Source of the DNA: Maylandia zebra
Taxonomy: Eukaryota > Chordata > Actinopteri > Cichliformes > Cichlidae
Reading direction: 5' to 3'
DNA: 64,000 bases
Assembly (NCBI RefSeq): GCF_041146795.1
Contig: NC_135173.1
Coordinates: 68,982,751 to 69,046,750, forward strand
Part shown: piece after piece, positions 22,601-35,291 of the stretch
Position numbering within the stretch: the stretch's first letter is position 1
How the letters are laid out: every line of letters begins with the position of its first letter
The notes under the pieces: model-generated
Seen by the model: only the letters and a program-made list of their open reading frames with translations
Told to the model about the DNA's origin: nothing
The model's database searches: none
Made by a program: the position numbers and the translations under genes

Positions 22601-25600
22601 CAGACAGACAGACAGACCCACAGACAGACAGGCTCACAGACAGACAGGCTCACAGACAGACAGACAGGCCCACAGACAGACAGGCGCACAGACAGACAGG
22701 CTCACAGACAGGCGCGCGCACAGACAGGCGCACAGACAGGCCCACAGACAGACAGGCGCACAGACAGACGCACAGACAGACAGGCGCACAGACAGACAGG
22801 CGCACAGACAGACAGACAGGCGCACAGACAGACAGACAGGCCCACAGACAGACAGGCTCACAGACAGACGCACAGACAGACAGACAGGCCCACAGACAGA
22901 CAGGCTCACAGACAGACAGGCTCACAGACAGACGCACAGACAGACAGGCGCACAGACAGACGCACAGACAGACAGGCGCACAGACAGACAGGCGCACAGA
23001 CAGACAGGCGCACAGACAGACAGACAGGCCCACAGACAGACAGGCTCACAGACAGACGCACAGACAGACAGGCGCACAGACAGACGCACAGACAGGCGCA
23101 CAGACAGACAGACAGGCCCACAGACAGACAGGCGCACAGACAGACGCACAGACAGACAGGCGCACAGACAGACGCACAGACAGACAGGCGCACAGACAGG
23201 CCCACAGACAGACAGGCGCACAGACAGACAGACAGGCGCACAGACAGACGCACAGACAGACAGGCGCACAGACAGGCCCACAGACAGACAGGCGCACAGA
23301 CAGACAGACAGGCGCACAGACAGACAGACAGGCGCACAGACGCACAGGCGCACAGACGCACAGACAGACAGACGCACAGACAGACAGGCGCACAGAGAGA
23401 CAGGCGCACAGAGAGACAGACAGGCGCAGACAGACAGACAGACGCGCAGACAGGCCCACAGACAGACGCACAGACAGACAGACAGGCCCACAGACAGACA
23501 GACGCACAGACAGACAGACAGGCCCACAGACAGACAGACGCACAGACAGGCGCACAGACAGACAGACAGACAGGCCCACAGACAGGCCCACAGACAGACG
23601 CACAGACAGGCGCACAGACAGACAGGTGTACCTCTTTAGCCTTCTGCTTGAGTCGAGCCTGTTCAGGGTCTTCTTGTCTGGCACGACTCTGGAAGTAAAA
23701 ACAGAGTAGATGCATTAATCTGCTCATCTTCACCTGTCAGACATCGGCCCACAGCTCAGACATTATTAAAGTTTGGGGTCAAGGGAGCAGGTAACCTCGG
23801 TAATCGACACAAAGAGAATCCTGGGTGATGTTGCAACAGCATCCACGGGTGGAAATGATCACCTGCCCCAGGCCACCGTGGCGGGTTTAGATTGAACTCC
23901 TGACCTGTTGGGGCAGCAATGCACCACGTTGCTGCTAGTCTGCTTTATGCAATTATGTGATCCCAGCATGTGATGTCGTCAGACTGCATGTCACCGATTG
24001 GCTGGTCAGTAGCATCACTCGGTTCGTTCATGAAAATTCAAACCGCCATTTTTGAAAAGAACTGGTTACAAACAACAACAACGGTGTGTTCCCCGAGCGA
24101 AAAGCCACAGAGCGAGCAGCAGGTATATCGGCTTTGAAGCGCTCGTGTCGCGCGATGTTCTGACATGTTGCTATGACGACGATCATGCAGGTTAGGTAGT
24201 AAAGCATTGTGATGGAAAACCAGTCGATTCAAGTCAAGCCGTGGCGATCCATGGTGAGCCGATCCGAGTACTAATGGAGAAGGCTCTGGAAGGAGGGAAA
24301 CGGTAACTTCAGGCGTGTGGCGTTACAGTTCTGGAGTTAAGTGGGCGGGCGAAAACAAAAACGCTGGTGTCCAAGGAAGAACCCAAAGTTAGACAGCGGA
24401 AAACGGAAGAGAAAATGGCGAGGCATTGACGAGCTCGTTTTGATGAGAGCAGCCAGTCAGTGGTTTGTTCCAACTGTCGGCAGCACGACTAAAAAACTGT
24501 GAAATTATCAACCACAAATGGTCTAAATGAGGAGGAGGAAAGCATCCTTCGAGGAATCACAGCTGCGCGGGGTTACATCAGTCTAAGTACATGCGGGACG
24601 AGGACCTATATGTTCTCCCCATCTTTTACCTACAGTCTGTTCTTTCAAATCAGAGTGTCTAAGCTCAGGCGGGGACAGAAGCACGAGCTATTAGTGTGAG
24701 CTCATCAGTGATGAGCAGAGAGACGCCTGAGGGCACACAGCAAAGCAGAGATCGTTACAGAAACAACCTTTTCTCTGTCAGAGAGGACAGAAGATCCAGG
24801 ACCGCAAACAGAGCTCCTCAGTTTGGACTTCCTGCAGCAAACACACCTGAAATCTAACCTGCGTGCACGCTGAGGGTTAGACTGCGAGCCGCCGCCTTCA
24901 TCCAGGCGGCTCACGCACTCATTTTAGAAACACGCCTGAGAGTGAAGGTGTGCTTTCACTGTGAGCTGTGATTAGTGGAAACTAGGGGTGGAGCTGAATT
25001 CGAATACGGTGTTCGGAAAGGCACGAATATCGCGTTTTTTACGAATAATTATTTCAAATAAATACTTTAAAAAATATTTGTATTCGGGAACAAGAAAAAC
25101 TTTATATCAAAAAGCTGAGTTTCCTCATGAGACTGCAGCGCATGAGTGCACGAGCGAGTGACGTGTGGGCTGCTCCACAGCAACAGAGAGGCTCGGCTGA
25201 ACTGCATCACTGGTTTTGTTGAATAGATTTTTGTTCTACCTTAACTGGTTTCCGGAGGCAGTTTATAAGTTTCGCGAGGATCTGAAGATTAATCAATTAC
25301 GCTGCATTATTGACGTCTGCACAGGTGCTCTCGTGTTCGCTCTGTTTACGCAGCTGTTAGCGCGACATTTAGACCAGCGGTCCCCACCCCCGGCCATGCA
25401 CCGGTACCTGTCCGTGAGCCTTTTGGTACCAGGCCGCGAGTGTTGAGGTTCAGGTGTGAAATTTACGGTTTTCAGGGTTTTATCGTTAATATTTATTGTT
25501 TTGATCGTTACCTCAGTTTCTCTGTCTTTTGCCGTGTGTTATCAATAAATTTTATTTGGTACCAGTGCTGGTTTTATTTTGCTGCATTTATCCGCAACAC

Positions 25601-28600
25601 CTTAAAGGCCGGTCCGTAAAAATATTGTCGGACATAAACCGGTCTGTGGCGCAAAAAAGGTTGGGGACTGGATTTGGACAACAGGCTGTTGACAGAGTAA
25701 CGTTAAAGTTCGGTTTAAAAGGTTAAAACAACGCTTGTGTAGTTGTGTCGAATTGTATGCACTTGTGGGAGTTATACAGTGGGGCAAAAAAGTATTTAGT
25801 CAGCCACCGATTGTGCAAGTTCCCCCACCTAAAATGATGACAGAGGTCAGTAATTTGCACCAGAGGTACACTTCAACTGTGAGAGACAGAATGTGAAAGA
25901 AAAATCCATGAATCCACATGGTAGGATTTGTAAAGAATTTATTCGTAAATCAGGGTGGAAAATAAGTATTTGGTCAATAACAAAAATACAACTCAATACT
26001 TTGTAACATAACCTTTGTTGGCAATAACAGAGGTCAAACGTTTACTATAGGTCTTTACCAGGTTTGCACACACAGTAGCTGGTATTTTGGCCCATTCCTC
26101 CATGCAGATCTTCTCGAGAGCAGTGATGTTTTGGGGCTGTCGCCGAGCAACACGGACTTTCAACTCCCGCCACAGATTTTCTATGGGGTTGAGGTCTGGA
26201 GACTGGCTAGGCCACTCCAGGACTTTCAAATGCTTCTTACGGAGCCACTCCTTTGTTGCCCGGGCGGTGTGTTTTGGATCATTGTCATGTTGGAAGACCC
26301 AGCCTCGTTTCATCTTCAAAGTTCTCACTGATGGAAGGAGGTTTTGGCTCAAAATCTCACGATACATGGCCCCATTCATTCTGTCCTTAACACGGATCAG
26401 TCGTCCTGTCCCCTTGGCAGAAAAACAGCCCCATAGCATGATGTTTCCACCCCCATGCTTCACAGTAGGTATGGTGTTCTTGGGATGCAACTCAGTATTC
26501 TTCTTCCTCCAAACACGACGAGTTGAGTTTATACCAAAAAGTTCTACTTTGGTTTCATCTGACCACATGACATTCTCCCAATCCTCTGCTGTATCATCCA
26601 TGTGCTCTCTGGCAAACTTCAGACGGGCCTGGACATGCACTGGCTTCAGCAGCGGAACACGTCTGGCACTGCGGGATTTGATTCCCTGCCGTTGTAGTGT
26701 GTTACTGATGGTGACCTTTGTTACTTTGGTCCCAGCTCTCTGCAGGTCATTCACCAGGTCCCCCCGTGTGGTTCTGGGATCTTTGCTCACCGTTCTCATG
26801 ATCATTTTGACCCCACGGGATGAGATCTTGCGTGGAGCCCCAGATCGAGGGAGATTATCAGTGGTCTTGTATGTCTTCCATTTTCTGATGATTGCTCCCA
26901 CAGTTGATTTTTTCACACCAAGCTGCTTGCCTATTGTAGATTCACTCTTCCCAGTCTGGTGCAGGTCTACAATACTTTTCCTGGTGTCCTTCGAAAGCTC
27001 TTTGGTCTTGGCCATGGCGGAGTTTGGAGTCTGACTGTTTGAGGCTGTGGACAGGTGTCTTTTATACAGATGATGAGTTCAAACAGGTGCCATTCATACA
27101 GGTAACGAGTGGGGGACAGAAAAGCTTCTTACAGAAGACGTTACAGGTCTGTGAGAGCCAGAGATTTTCCTTGTTTGAGGTGACCAAATACTTATTTTCC
27201 ACCCTGATTTACCAATAAATTCTTTACAAATCCTACCATGTGGATTCATGGATTTTTTTTTCACATTCTGTCTCTCACAGTTGAAGTGTACCTCTGGTGC
27301 AAATTACTGACCTCTGTCATCATTTTAGGTGGGGGAACTTGCACAATCGGTGGCTGACTAAATACTTTTTTGCCCCACTGTATGTACGTTTATGTTAGTC
27401 TTTTGCAGACAGCAAGACGTAGGCTATAGGCTAGTTAACCTTAGCAGAGGTTCCCGTTGTCCATTCACTACTTACTATAACATTAATTAGAAGTGTAATG
27501 CAAAAAAATGGATTTTTACTCGAATACAAATACTTCCCCCCCCTCAACAGATACAAATACCGGCTGCTTTGCACATCTCTAGTGGAAGCACTGATCACTA
27601 GGCAGGCCCATAAAAACACAATTTGATTTCACGTCCACGAAATTATAACCTTTAGAGAAACATGAGCTTTCTTGGTGAGTTTTTCCACACAAACATCACA
27701 CGTGGAGTTCCACAGGGCTCAGATGTGGGTCCTCTGCTGGTGGACATTCACAGACACACACATCTATCCAACGTCTCCGTCATTGCAGCTCTTTATACGT
27801 TGGCTCTGATCTGACTTCGCTGCATGCAAGCTGTTTGTTTTTAAGAGTCTCGATGGACCAGCTTACTTAGCAGAACTTCTGAAACCATATAATCCTGCGG
27901 GCGCTGAGGTCCACCAACCAGCTGCTCCTGCAGATTTAACAGCCTTCCCATTGGCTCCTGATCTTTAGAACCTGTCTGGTCTCTCAGAAGCAGAAGCCCG
28001 GCCTTTTATACAATTGCAGTTTGATTTACTTGTTTCATTTTGTGTTTAGTTTAGTGATCGTTTCTACTTAGTGTATATTTGATATAACTTTGCATAAAAT
28101 GTGTTACATCAGGACGGGGAACAGGAAGCTGGTCCTCTTCAAACTCAGCTTCTTTCAAAAACATTTCATTTTAAACTGAACTCTTCAGAAAGGTGAACGC
28201 AGAAACGTGTCCGTACCTTGGCGGCCTTCAGCAGCATCTCTCTCTCCTGCTCGTCTTTCCTCTGTTTCTCCAAACGCTCCAACTGCTCGAAGAAACGCAG
28301 CTGAGAGCGAACGTCCGACGTCTGCTCGTAGCGCTCTTCATCCTGATGGGGGGGGGAAGGAGAGAAACGGGACATGTAAACCAGACTCCATTTAAATATC
28401 TGCTAATTTAACATCAGCCTGCGCAGCTCAACGGTAACAGCAGATCTACAGCGGAGTCGTCCAGAAACAGCCCGACGGCGGCTCGATCTAAACGCAGGTG
28501 AGGCACGCTGCGAGCGTTCTTACCTTCCCGCCGTCCGTGCGGTGCTGCGCGATGGCCGAAACCTTCTCCAGCAGGGTGCGCAGCCGGGACTGCGTGGCGT

Positions 28601-31600
28601 GGGAAACCAGGTTCACCACTTCTGGCGGGACCTCGCTGACGCCAAACTTCTTAGCTGAGGACGAGAAAACAGAGATCATCAGGACGGGACGCCGCTGCAC
28701 GTCAGCAGGTGGTTTCTGCAGGTCGATCATCCCGGCTTCATTTCCTTTCTGAATTCGTCTTCATCAGCGCCTACAGTTCTCCTCCTGTCCTCGAACTAGT
28801 TTTAGACTCCTCCCTGCATCCTTCACTAAGAACAGCCGACAGAGGAGGAGGAGGTCCCGACTGACTCAGCTGACCTTTGAGGCTGAAGGTGAAACAGGCT
28901 TTCAGGCGTGATACCTGAGCAGGTACAGGAGAATCAGGAGACCCGCTGATTTGCTGAGTTTTCACACTGACCTGTGTCCAGGATGCGGCGGAGCAGCAGG
29001 CCGCTCGGCAGGAAGGCCTCGTCTTTACACGAGCGGATCTTTGTGCCCACGAGCTCCGAGCTGGTGGCGAGGATTCGGGCGTTCTCCTCATTGAGATTGA
29101 CGCCAGCCATCGAAGCCACGTCGTTGATGTCGTCGTCATCTCTGCGGGTTAAGAAAAGGAAAGCGGGAAGGTTAGGGATGTCGAGGCTGAGGAAGAACGT
29201 GTCAGAGCTCAGGTCCACACTGCGAATGAAGCACAGCAGCGTTCCCCAATCTCATTGGCCCAAAGATGAAGTCACTTCCTGTTTTTTTAAACGCACACAC
29301 TTATTTTTTATTGCAGTGTATTAAAATATGTTCCTCTCACACCTACACTCAGCTTTGCTCGCTGTGGGCACACACTGCCCCCTGCTGCCTCATCTGTGAA
29401 CTACGCTTCCAACAGGAAGTGGTGACTAGTCTTTTTTTTCTGTTGGAGCCTTCGCCGGGTCAGAGTAACACTCCGGCTCATCGCAACCCCTCTGACCCAA
29501 ATCAGGAACCAGTCAGAGCCAGAGACGCTGGACAGTCACTTCCTGCTGTCACAGGTCACGCGTGCTTCATCATCGTGACCTGTGCTCACAGAGGCCCAAC
29601 CTTAAGAACGCTAACCTTCTCCAGACTGATCCGACACGGTCAGGTGTTCTCAGCTCATGTTTTTAAATGAATGTCACTTGTGCCGTTTCAGGTGAGGCGA
29701 CCCTCGACCGTCCTCAGTAAAGCCGACCTGTGTGACTGAAACAGCTGTTCTGCACTTCCTGTTTTGATGCTTGTTTTTTGGCGCTCCGGGGCCTCCGTAT
29801 CTCTGTTCGACCTCCGGGACTAGTGTATCCATCGTTCCGTGTCCATTGTTAGTTTACAGGTGTCACAGAAGCTTTTTACTTTTTAAATAACGTTTTGCTC
29901 ACCTGAACGTCCCGCCCCCTGGATCGCTCAGCTTCTTCTGATTGGCCTGAGCTGCAAGGTTCACAGGGCTTTTGCTGATGATGGTTGTGGGTCCTCTCAC
30001 CTGCAGCGTAGCTGAAAAGGGAAAAAAGCATGCTTATTAAAAAAATAAAAAAGCTCCTCCCACCAGCTGTGAAACAGGCCTGATAACCCTGCGGTCTGCT
30101 GCCACCTGGTGGTGGCGCTTGCTGCTTTTTTTTTACCTTTAAAACAGCCGATTTATTTAAAACTGAGCAGCTTAAGCTGCGGGAGGCTCCGCCCCTTAAA
30201 ACAAAAGTGACTCTCCAGGTGCGCCGAGCAGCTCGACAAACTCACCCTGAGGTCTGAAGACAATCGGCGCCCGAGCCTGCACGGTCTGCACTCCAGGTCT
30301 GCACACAGGCTGCAGGAGAGCATCATGACATCATCATTACATCATCATCACAGAGGGCTGAGCCTCAGACTTCCTCTGAGGGGTCAGCGTTCACTTGTTT
30401 GTTGACGGCGAGTGGCGTGCTCACGGTTACCCGCAGCGCTCCGGTGAGGACGTTAGAGTCCGAATAAACGAGTCTGACGCAGGTTTGCAGCTGGAGCGTT
30501 TTTCCAAATTAAAACATCCAAAATATTTTCATATTTACAAGGTCAAAGGTTACAAAAGTCTTTTTGTTGACTTGTAACCTGACGATTCTTACCAGAGCCG
30601 CCGTGCCGATGGGTGCGTTCAGACGGACGGTGCCGCCGGCCGGGTTGACGGGCAGCCGCGGCCTGATGGTGGCGGCGGTGACTGAGCCAGGGGTGGCCGG
30701 AGGCGTGACCACGGCGCCGGGGGGTGCAGTCATCAGAGACTGCTGGCTGTTGAGCAGCGTCTGCCGCAGAGCGGGGAGGCTTTTCTGTGGAGACACACAC
30801 GCTTAACACCTGCAGTAACACCTGCAGTATTCGCAGTACTACAGCCGTACCTTGAGGAAGGGGATGAGGTAGGGTTGTGGCGAGGACTTCAGCTCGGCCT
30901 GCAGCCGAGTGGTGAACTCCTCGGGCTCGATTTTGGCGTCCTGAAAACATGAAGACGGCATCGTACGATCACATGACCCCATAGGTCCAATCAGGCAGCA
31001 GTGAGCAGGAGGAGGAGCTACTTACGAGCAGGTCCTGCACCAGGGCTTTCACGTTCTTCGAGGTATCCGGCGAGGGCGAGTTGTGGGACGCCAGCTTGAT
31101 GAGCGTGGCGAGGAAGTTCTTGCATTTCTTTACGTTTTCCTGCATTTCCTGTTGAGGACGACAGAGGGTCAGAGACAGGAAGTGCCTCCATCACAGCAGC
31201 CCAAACCTGCCGGATACACCTGAACCCACCTGGGACACCACGGTGACTCTGGTGGCGGGCGAGGCTGCGGGCGCCGGTGTGCCGGTCATGGGAGTGGACG
31301 GCACACCGGCAGGTTTGGCGACAGGCGTCCCCCCCGTCGTGATCACCGTCGGCGTCTTCTGGGGGGTTGTCATCTTCACCGATACCGGCGTGATGCTGGG
31401 CGCCACTGCGAGCGCCTTCTGTAAAGCAACAGAAAACAGACAAGTCACATGACCACCATCAGGCTGACCTCATGTGACACACGCCGCCGCGTTCGCTTTA
31501 AATAAAGACCTGGTGTGAAGATGGCGGTCTGATAAGTTTTAAAAGTTTAGAGCTCAGGTGTGGAAGGTGAGGCGGGGTCTAACACGTCTGTCGCCTTCAT

Positions 31601-34600
31601 CACAGGCTAGCGACCACCAGTGTTGGGAAGGTTACTTTTAAAATGTATTCCATTACAGAATACAGAATACATGCCCCAAAATGTATTCTGTAACGTATTC
31701 CGTTACGTTACTCAATGACAGTAACGTATTCTGAATACTTTGGATTACTTAATATATTATCATGCTTTTTACAACAACGTGAATGTACTATTGCTGTGTG
31801 ATTTATTACTATTACTGAAGGTCCGCGACTCCGAACTGTAGTAAAGGGACCTCTGACTAATACGGCGGGGTCCCTGTCGGCTCGTAGCCGAAAACTAGCT
31901 TTACTTTGTTGTCTGGGTCAACTTTGCTAGCAGAGACAGAGAGAGGCGTTGAAAGGCTGCTCCAACGGAACTTATTGTTTCGGAGGAAAACACGAACACG
32001 GTGTACAGTCGAGTCTTAATAGCTTACTTACAACTGGGCTCGTCAGGCACTCTTCTTGGCTGCAGTGGTTATTATTATATTTACATGCTTCCAGCTCCCG
32101 TTTTTCCTCGATGACAACTCGTACCTTTCCACTCCCCTTTTTCTCCCTCCTCGCTCACAGACACATAACGTGTATGGCAGTCCATTCTCCCTGCAGCACG
32201 GACTACACTGCCCATGATGCTACATTCTTTAGAGCTATGCTTGTAGCATTCTGCCTGTTAGCTTAGCACAACAACAACAACAAGGAAAAGGCGCTCTCTC
32301 ACCCAGGAAGCACACAGTCGCAGAGAGAGAGAGAGCGTCGCCTTGTAACCATGGCAACCGTAACGCTGCCGCCTGGAACAACAGAACGTAGCTGTCAAAC
32401 AAACCCAAACAGTCCTGACCCGCGACAATATGAAACAGGAAAGTACCGCAGTGTAATCCATTTATTTCAACAAAGTAACTGTATTCTGAATACCACCTTT
32501 TTAAACGGTAACTGTAACGGAATACAGTTACTCATATTTTGTCTTTGAAATACGTAACGGCGGTACATGTATTCCGTTACTCCCCAACACTGGCGACCAC
32601 ACAGTTTGACCCACAGCCGTGTGGTACCTGTGGGTACCTGTTACTACAACCTGATTAGTAACAGGTACAACCCCACGCACGCTGAGGCGGTACTAACTGT
32701 TAATGGAGCGTTAGAGACTGGTGGAAAAGAGGCTTAAAATAACCATCAGGTGTCACATGACGTGCTGCCAGCAGGAAACACACCTGCACTGCGGCAGTCG
32801 TGGAGGGAGGCTGAATCATTCTGGTCTGAGTAGGTGTGGCCAGGCGGACGGTCTGAGGGGTGCCCGGTGCCTGCCGACAGCAGGGAGGAGGGGAAAAAAC
32901 AAACCGCACCATCAGGTAACATCAGTTCCACCAATCACAAACAAGCACTACAGAAGGACTTCCTTTTTAATTCATTAAAGCCCCTCCCCAGAGCTTTAAA
33001 AGGGGAGGGGCTTGACTTCTAACATAAGATAAACTTTATTAATCCCTCGGGTGGGTTCCTCTGGGAGATTCGGTTTCCAATAGCAACACCGACAGAAGTT
33101 ACAGAACGTGAGCAGAAGATTATCTATACACACATATGTAAAGAAAATATACGAAAGGGATAAAAAGAATAAATAGAATAAGAATACAAGGGCATTGAAG
33201 TCTATTGCACCGCTGACTGTTAACAAAAAGTATTGCACAGTGAAGTAAAGAGGCTCTACAGCTTAGCTGTTCCCCCTCCTTTGGCCTCCTTTGGCCTCCT
33301 TTGGCCTCCTTTGGCCTCTGTTCTGGCTGCAGCAGTAAATAAACTGAAAAGTAGGGCTGGGTATCGATTCCGATTCACGAGGTCCCGATTTGATCGATTC
33401 GAATCAGGGAAATTTTGTCTCAGACAGTCAGAAATATTATAATTCTGATCATTTATCAGCACATATTCATATTTTTACAGCTTGTCAGACTTTATCAGAG
33501 GTGTGAGCATCACAGCAGAGGCCTTTGTGTCAAAGTAAGTGAGCAACACACAAACACATGAAGGAGATTTTCCTGTTCTGGCGTTTTATAGCAGACAACC
33601 TTAAAATATTCTGCAGTCGATCAAACACAGAAGAAAACCATGAATCAACATATAAACATGACCTGATGCTGCTGAAGTGAAGCAAAGTTACAGGATTAGA
33701 GACACAGCATTTTAAAAAGTTTACATTTGTTCAGTATTGAACAGCAGAAATTACGCTTCCTTGTCAGAGGTCAGTTAAATTAAATCAAATAAAGCACAGC
33801 GGCCGACAGCGCTGTGAACAACGGGTGACTGGTGCACAATAATGCAGAAAACAGATTTATAGAGGGGAAACTGTTCTTGAAGTACAGAGAGAGAGCTGTG
33901 CAGGAAGTGTGACTTTCTCGTGGTGGAAGCAAAACATCCAAAGTCAGAGTGAGTCCATGACGATGTTTATGTGATGCGGAGTTTGGATCTGCAGCTGGTT
34001 CAGTGAAGTTTGGTTGGAGAGACAAAACTACCGCTTCAGAATCGAGCCCAAAAAAGGACATAAACACAAAGGGCGGACCCCCCGACGCATCAGAATCTGT
34101 GAGCTGTCGGCTTTCTCACCTGATGGCACGTACACGGGCACGCCGTTGGGGCTAAACGCCGACAGCTGACTGATTCTGATGCGTCGGGGGGTCCGCCCTT
34201 TGTGTTTACGTCTCTGTGCAGAATCGTGTTCCTGCTCACATTTACTGTTTTAGCTGTTTGGTGGTTGTAGAAATGTTGTGAGGTTTAACCTGAGATTCTG
34301 GCGTTTCGGGCAAAATCAATATATTTAAAAATCGATTCAGGATTTGAATGAATCGATATCGCCTCATTCAAGCTAGAATTGATTATTGATTATTGAAACC
34401 CACCCCTACTGAAGAACTTGCCTGTGATTGGTCAAGCTCATCAGATTGGGAGTATGACAGTGAAACAAAAATTAAATGTGAAGTAAAAAACTCTCGCACC
34501 TGCATTGTGTGGGCGGAGCTTACCGTGGGGGCAGTGCTCACCCGGATGGTGGTGCCGGCCGTCGGCGTGGCGGGTCTCTGCGTGATGCTCGTCACTGCCT

Positions 34601-35226
34601 GGCTCTGCTGCGTCTTGGCCTGAGCCTGAGCGAGGACCTGCTGGGGGACCATGACCAGCTGACCCGTCTCAGTCCGGACCAGAACCATACCTGCAGGGGG
34701 AGGAGGAGGGGGCAGGTCAGGACATTTACTGTAAACTGAGCACTTACTACGCCTGAACGCAACACCTGACTCTTCACTTCCTGTCTCAGCTCTCACCTTT
34801 GACCAACCCACACAATCAATCGTTCTCAACAATCTGCTGAATATGGTCACGTGACCCCGAGGAGCTGGAGACTCGAGCTAGTCCACTGATCAGAATCCTT
34901 TATTGATCACTGCTGTGGTCGCTGTGGCTCACACAGCAGGAGCAGGAACTCAAACAGAGCCAACCTCAGTCTGACAATCTGCCTGCTGATCAGATTATTG
35001 ATTTAACATTCACACAACAAAAACCTCAAAGCTGCAACTATGAAACGTTCAGATTAGTCGATTAATCAGTCATAAACTGATCAGCAGCTGATCACTTCAT
35101 CGATAGCCTTCCATCAGAGGCTGCCAGCTCTCAGCAGATCAGTTACTGAACAGAATCAGGTCCTCCTCAAAGGGACGATCGATCACTGATCGGCTCACAG
35201 ATCAGCTGGGAGACTGTGGGTCACCT

Positions 35227-35291
<65 letters not shown>

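Larger units (their letters stand above)
25777..27380 (-). mobile_element. Tc1-type DNA transposon, structurally complete
   Basis: 1604 bp flanked by TA (25775-25776 and 27381-27382). It has 200-bp terminal inverted repeats that start CAGTGGGGCAAAAAAGTATT, and one uninterrupted transposase frame between them on the minus strand. It sits in taf4 intron 12, with its gene on the same strand as taf4. Confidence 0.95.
24983..27581. mobile_element. hAT-type element with nested insertions, taf4 intron 12
   Basis: The ends read TAGGGGTGGAGC (24983) and, on the minus strand, TAGAGATGTGCAAAGC (27581). The 8-bp flanks are GTGGAAAC (24975-24982) and GTGGAAGC (27582-27589), 7 of 8 equal. Only about 0.7 kb is its own DNA; the rest is a MITE (25375-25671) and a Tc1 element (25777-27380). 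No hAT transposase frame remains. Confidence 0.7.

Noticed and set aside
22360-23626. CRISPR-like array
   Set aside because: Units are tetranucleotide-based with no unique spacers, and the host is a fish.
22331-23698. A 455-codon open frame, with long frames on the other strand
   Set aside because: It runs through the CAGACAGG-type array. That array has almost no T on one strand and no A on the other, so stop codons cannot form. No start context or protein sense.
26087-27034. 315-codon plus-strand frame
   Set aside because: Antisense shadow of the intact Tc1 transposase.
30246-30298. Longer taf4 exon 8 using the acceptor at 30299
   Set aside because: 53 nt leaves the phase open; the acceptor at 30286 (40 nt) restores the frame into exon 9.
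34112-34157. Extra taf4 exon between exons 2 and 3
   Set aside because: 46 nt would break the otherwise closed reading frame; exon 2 joins exon 3 in phase without it. Kept only as a finding.
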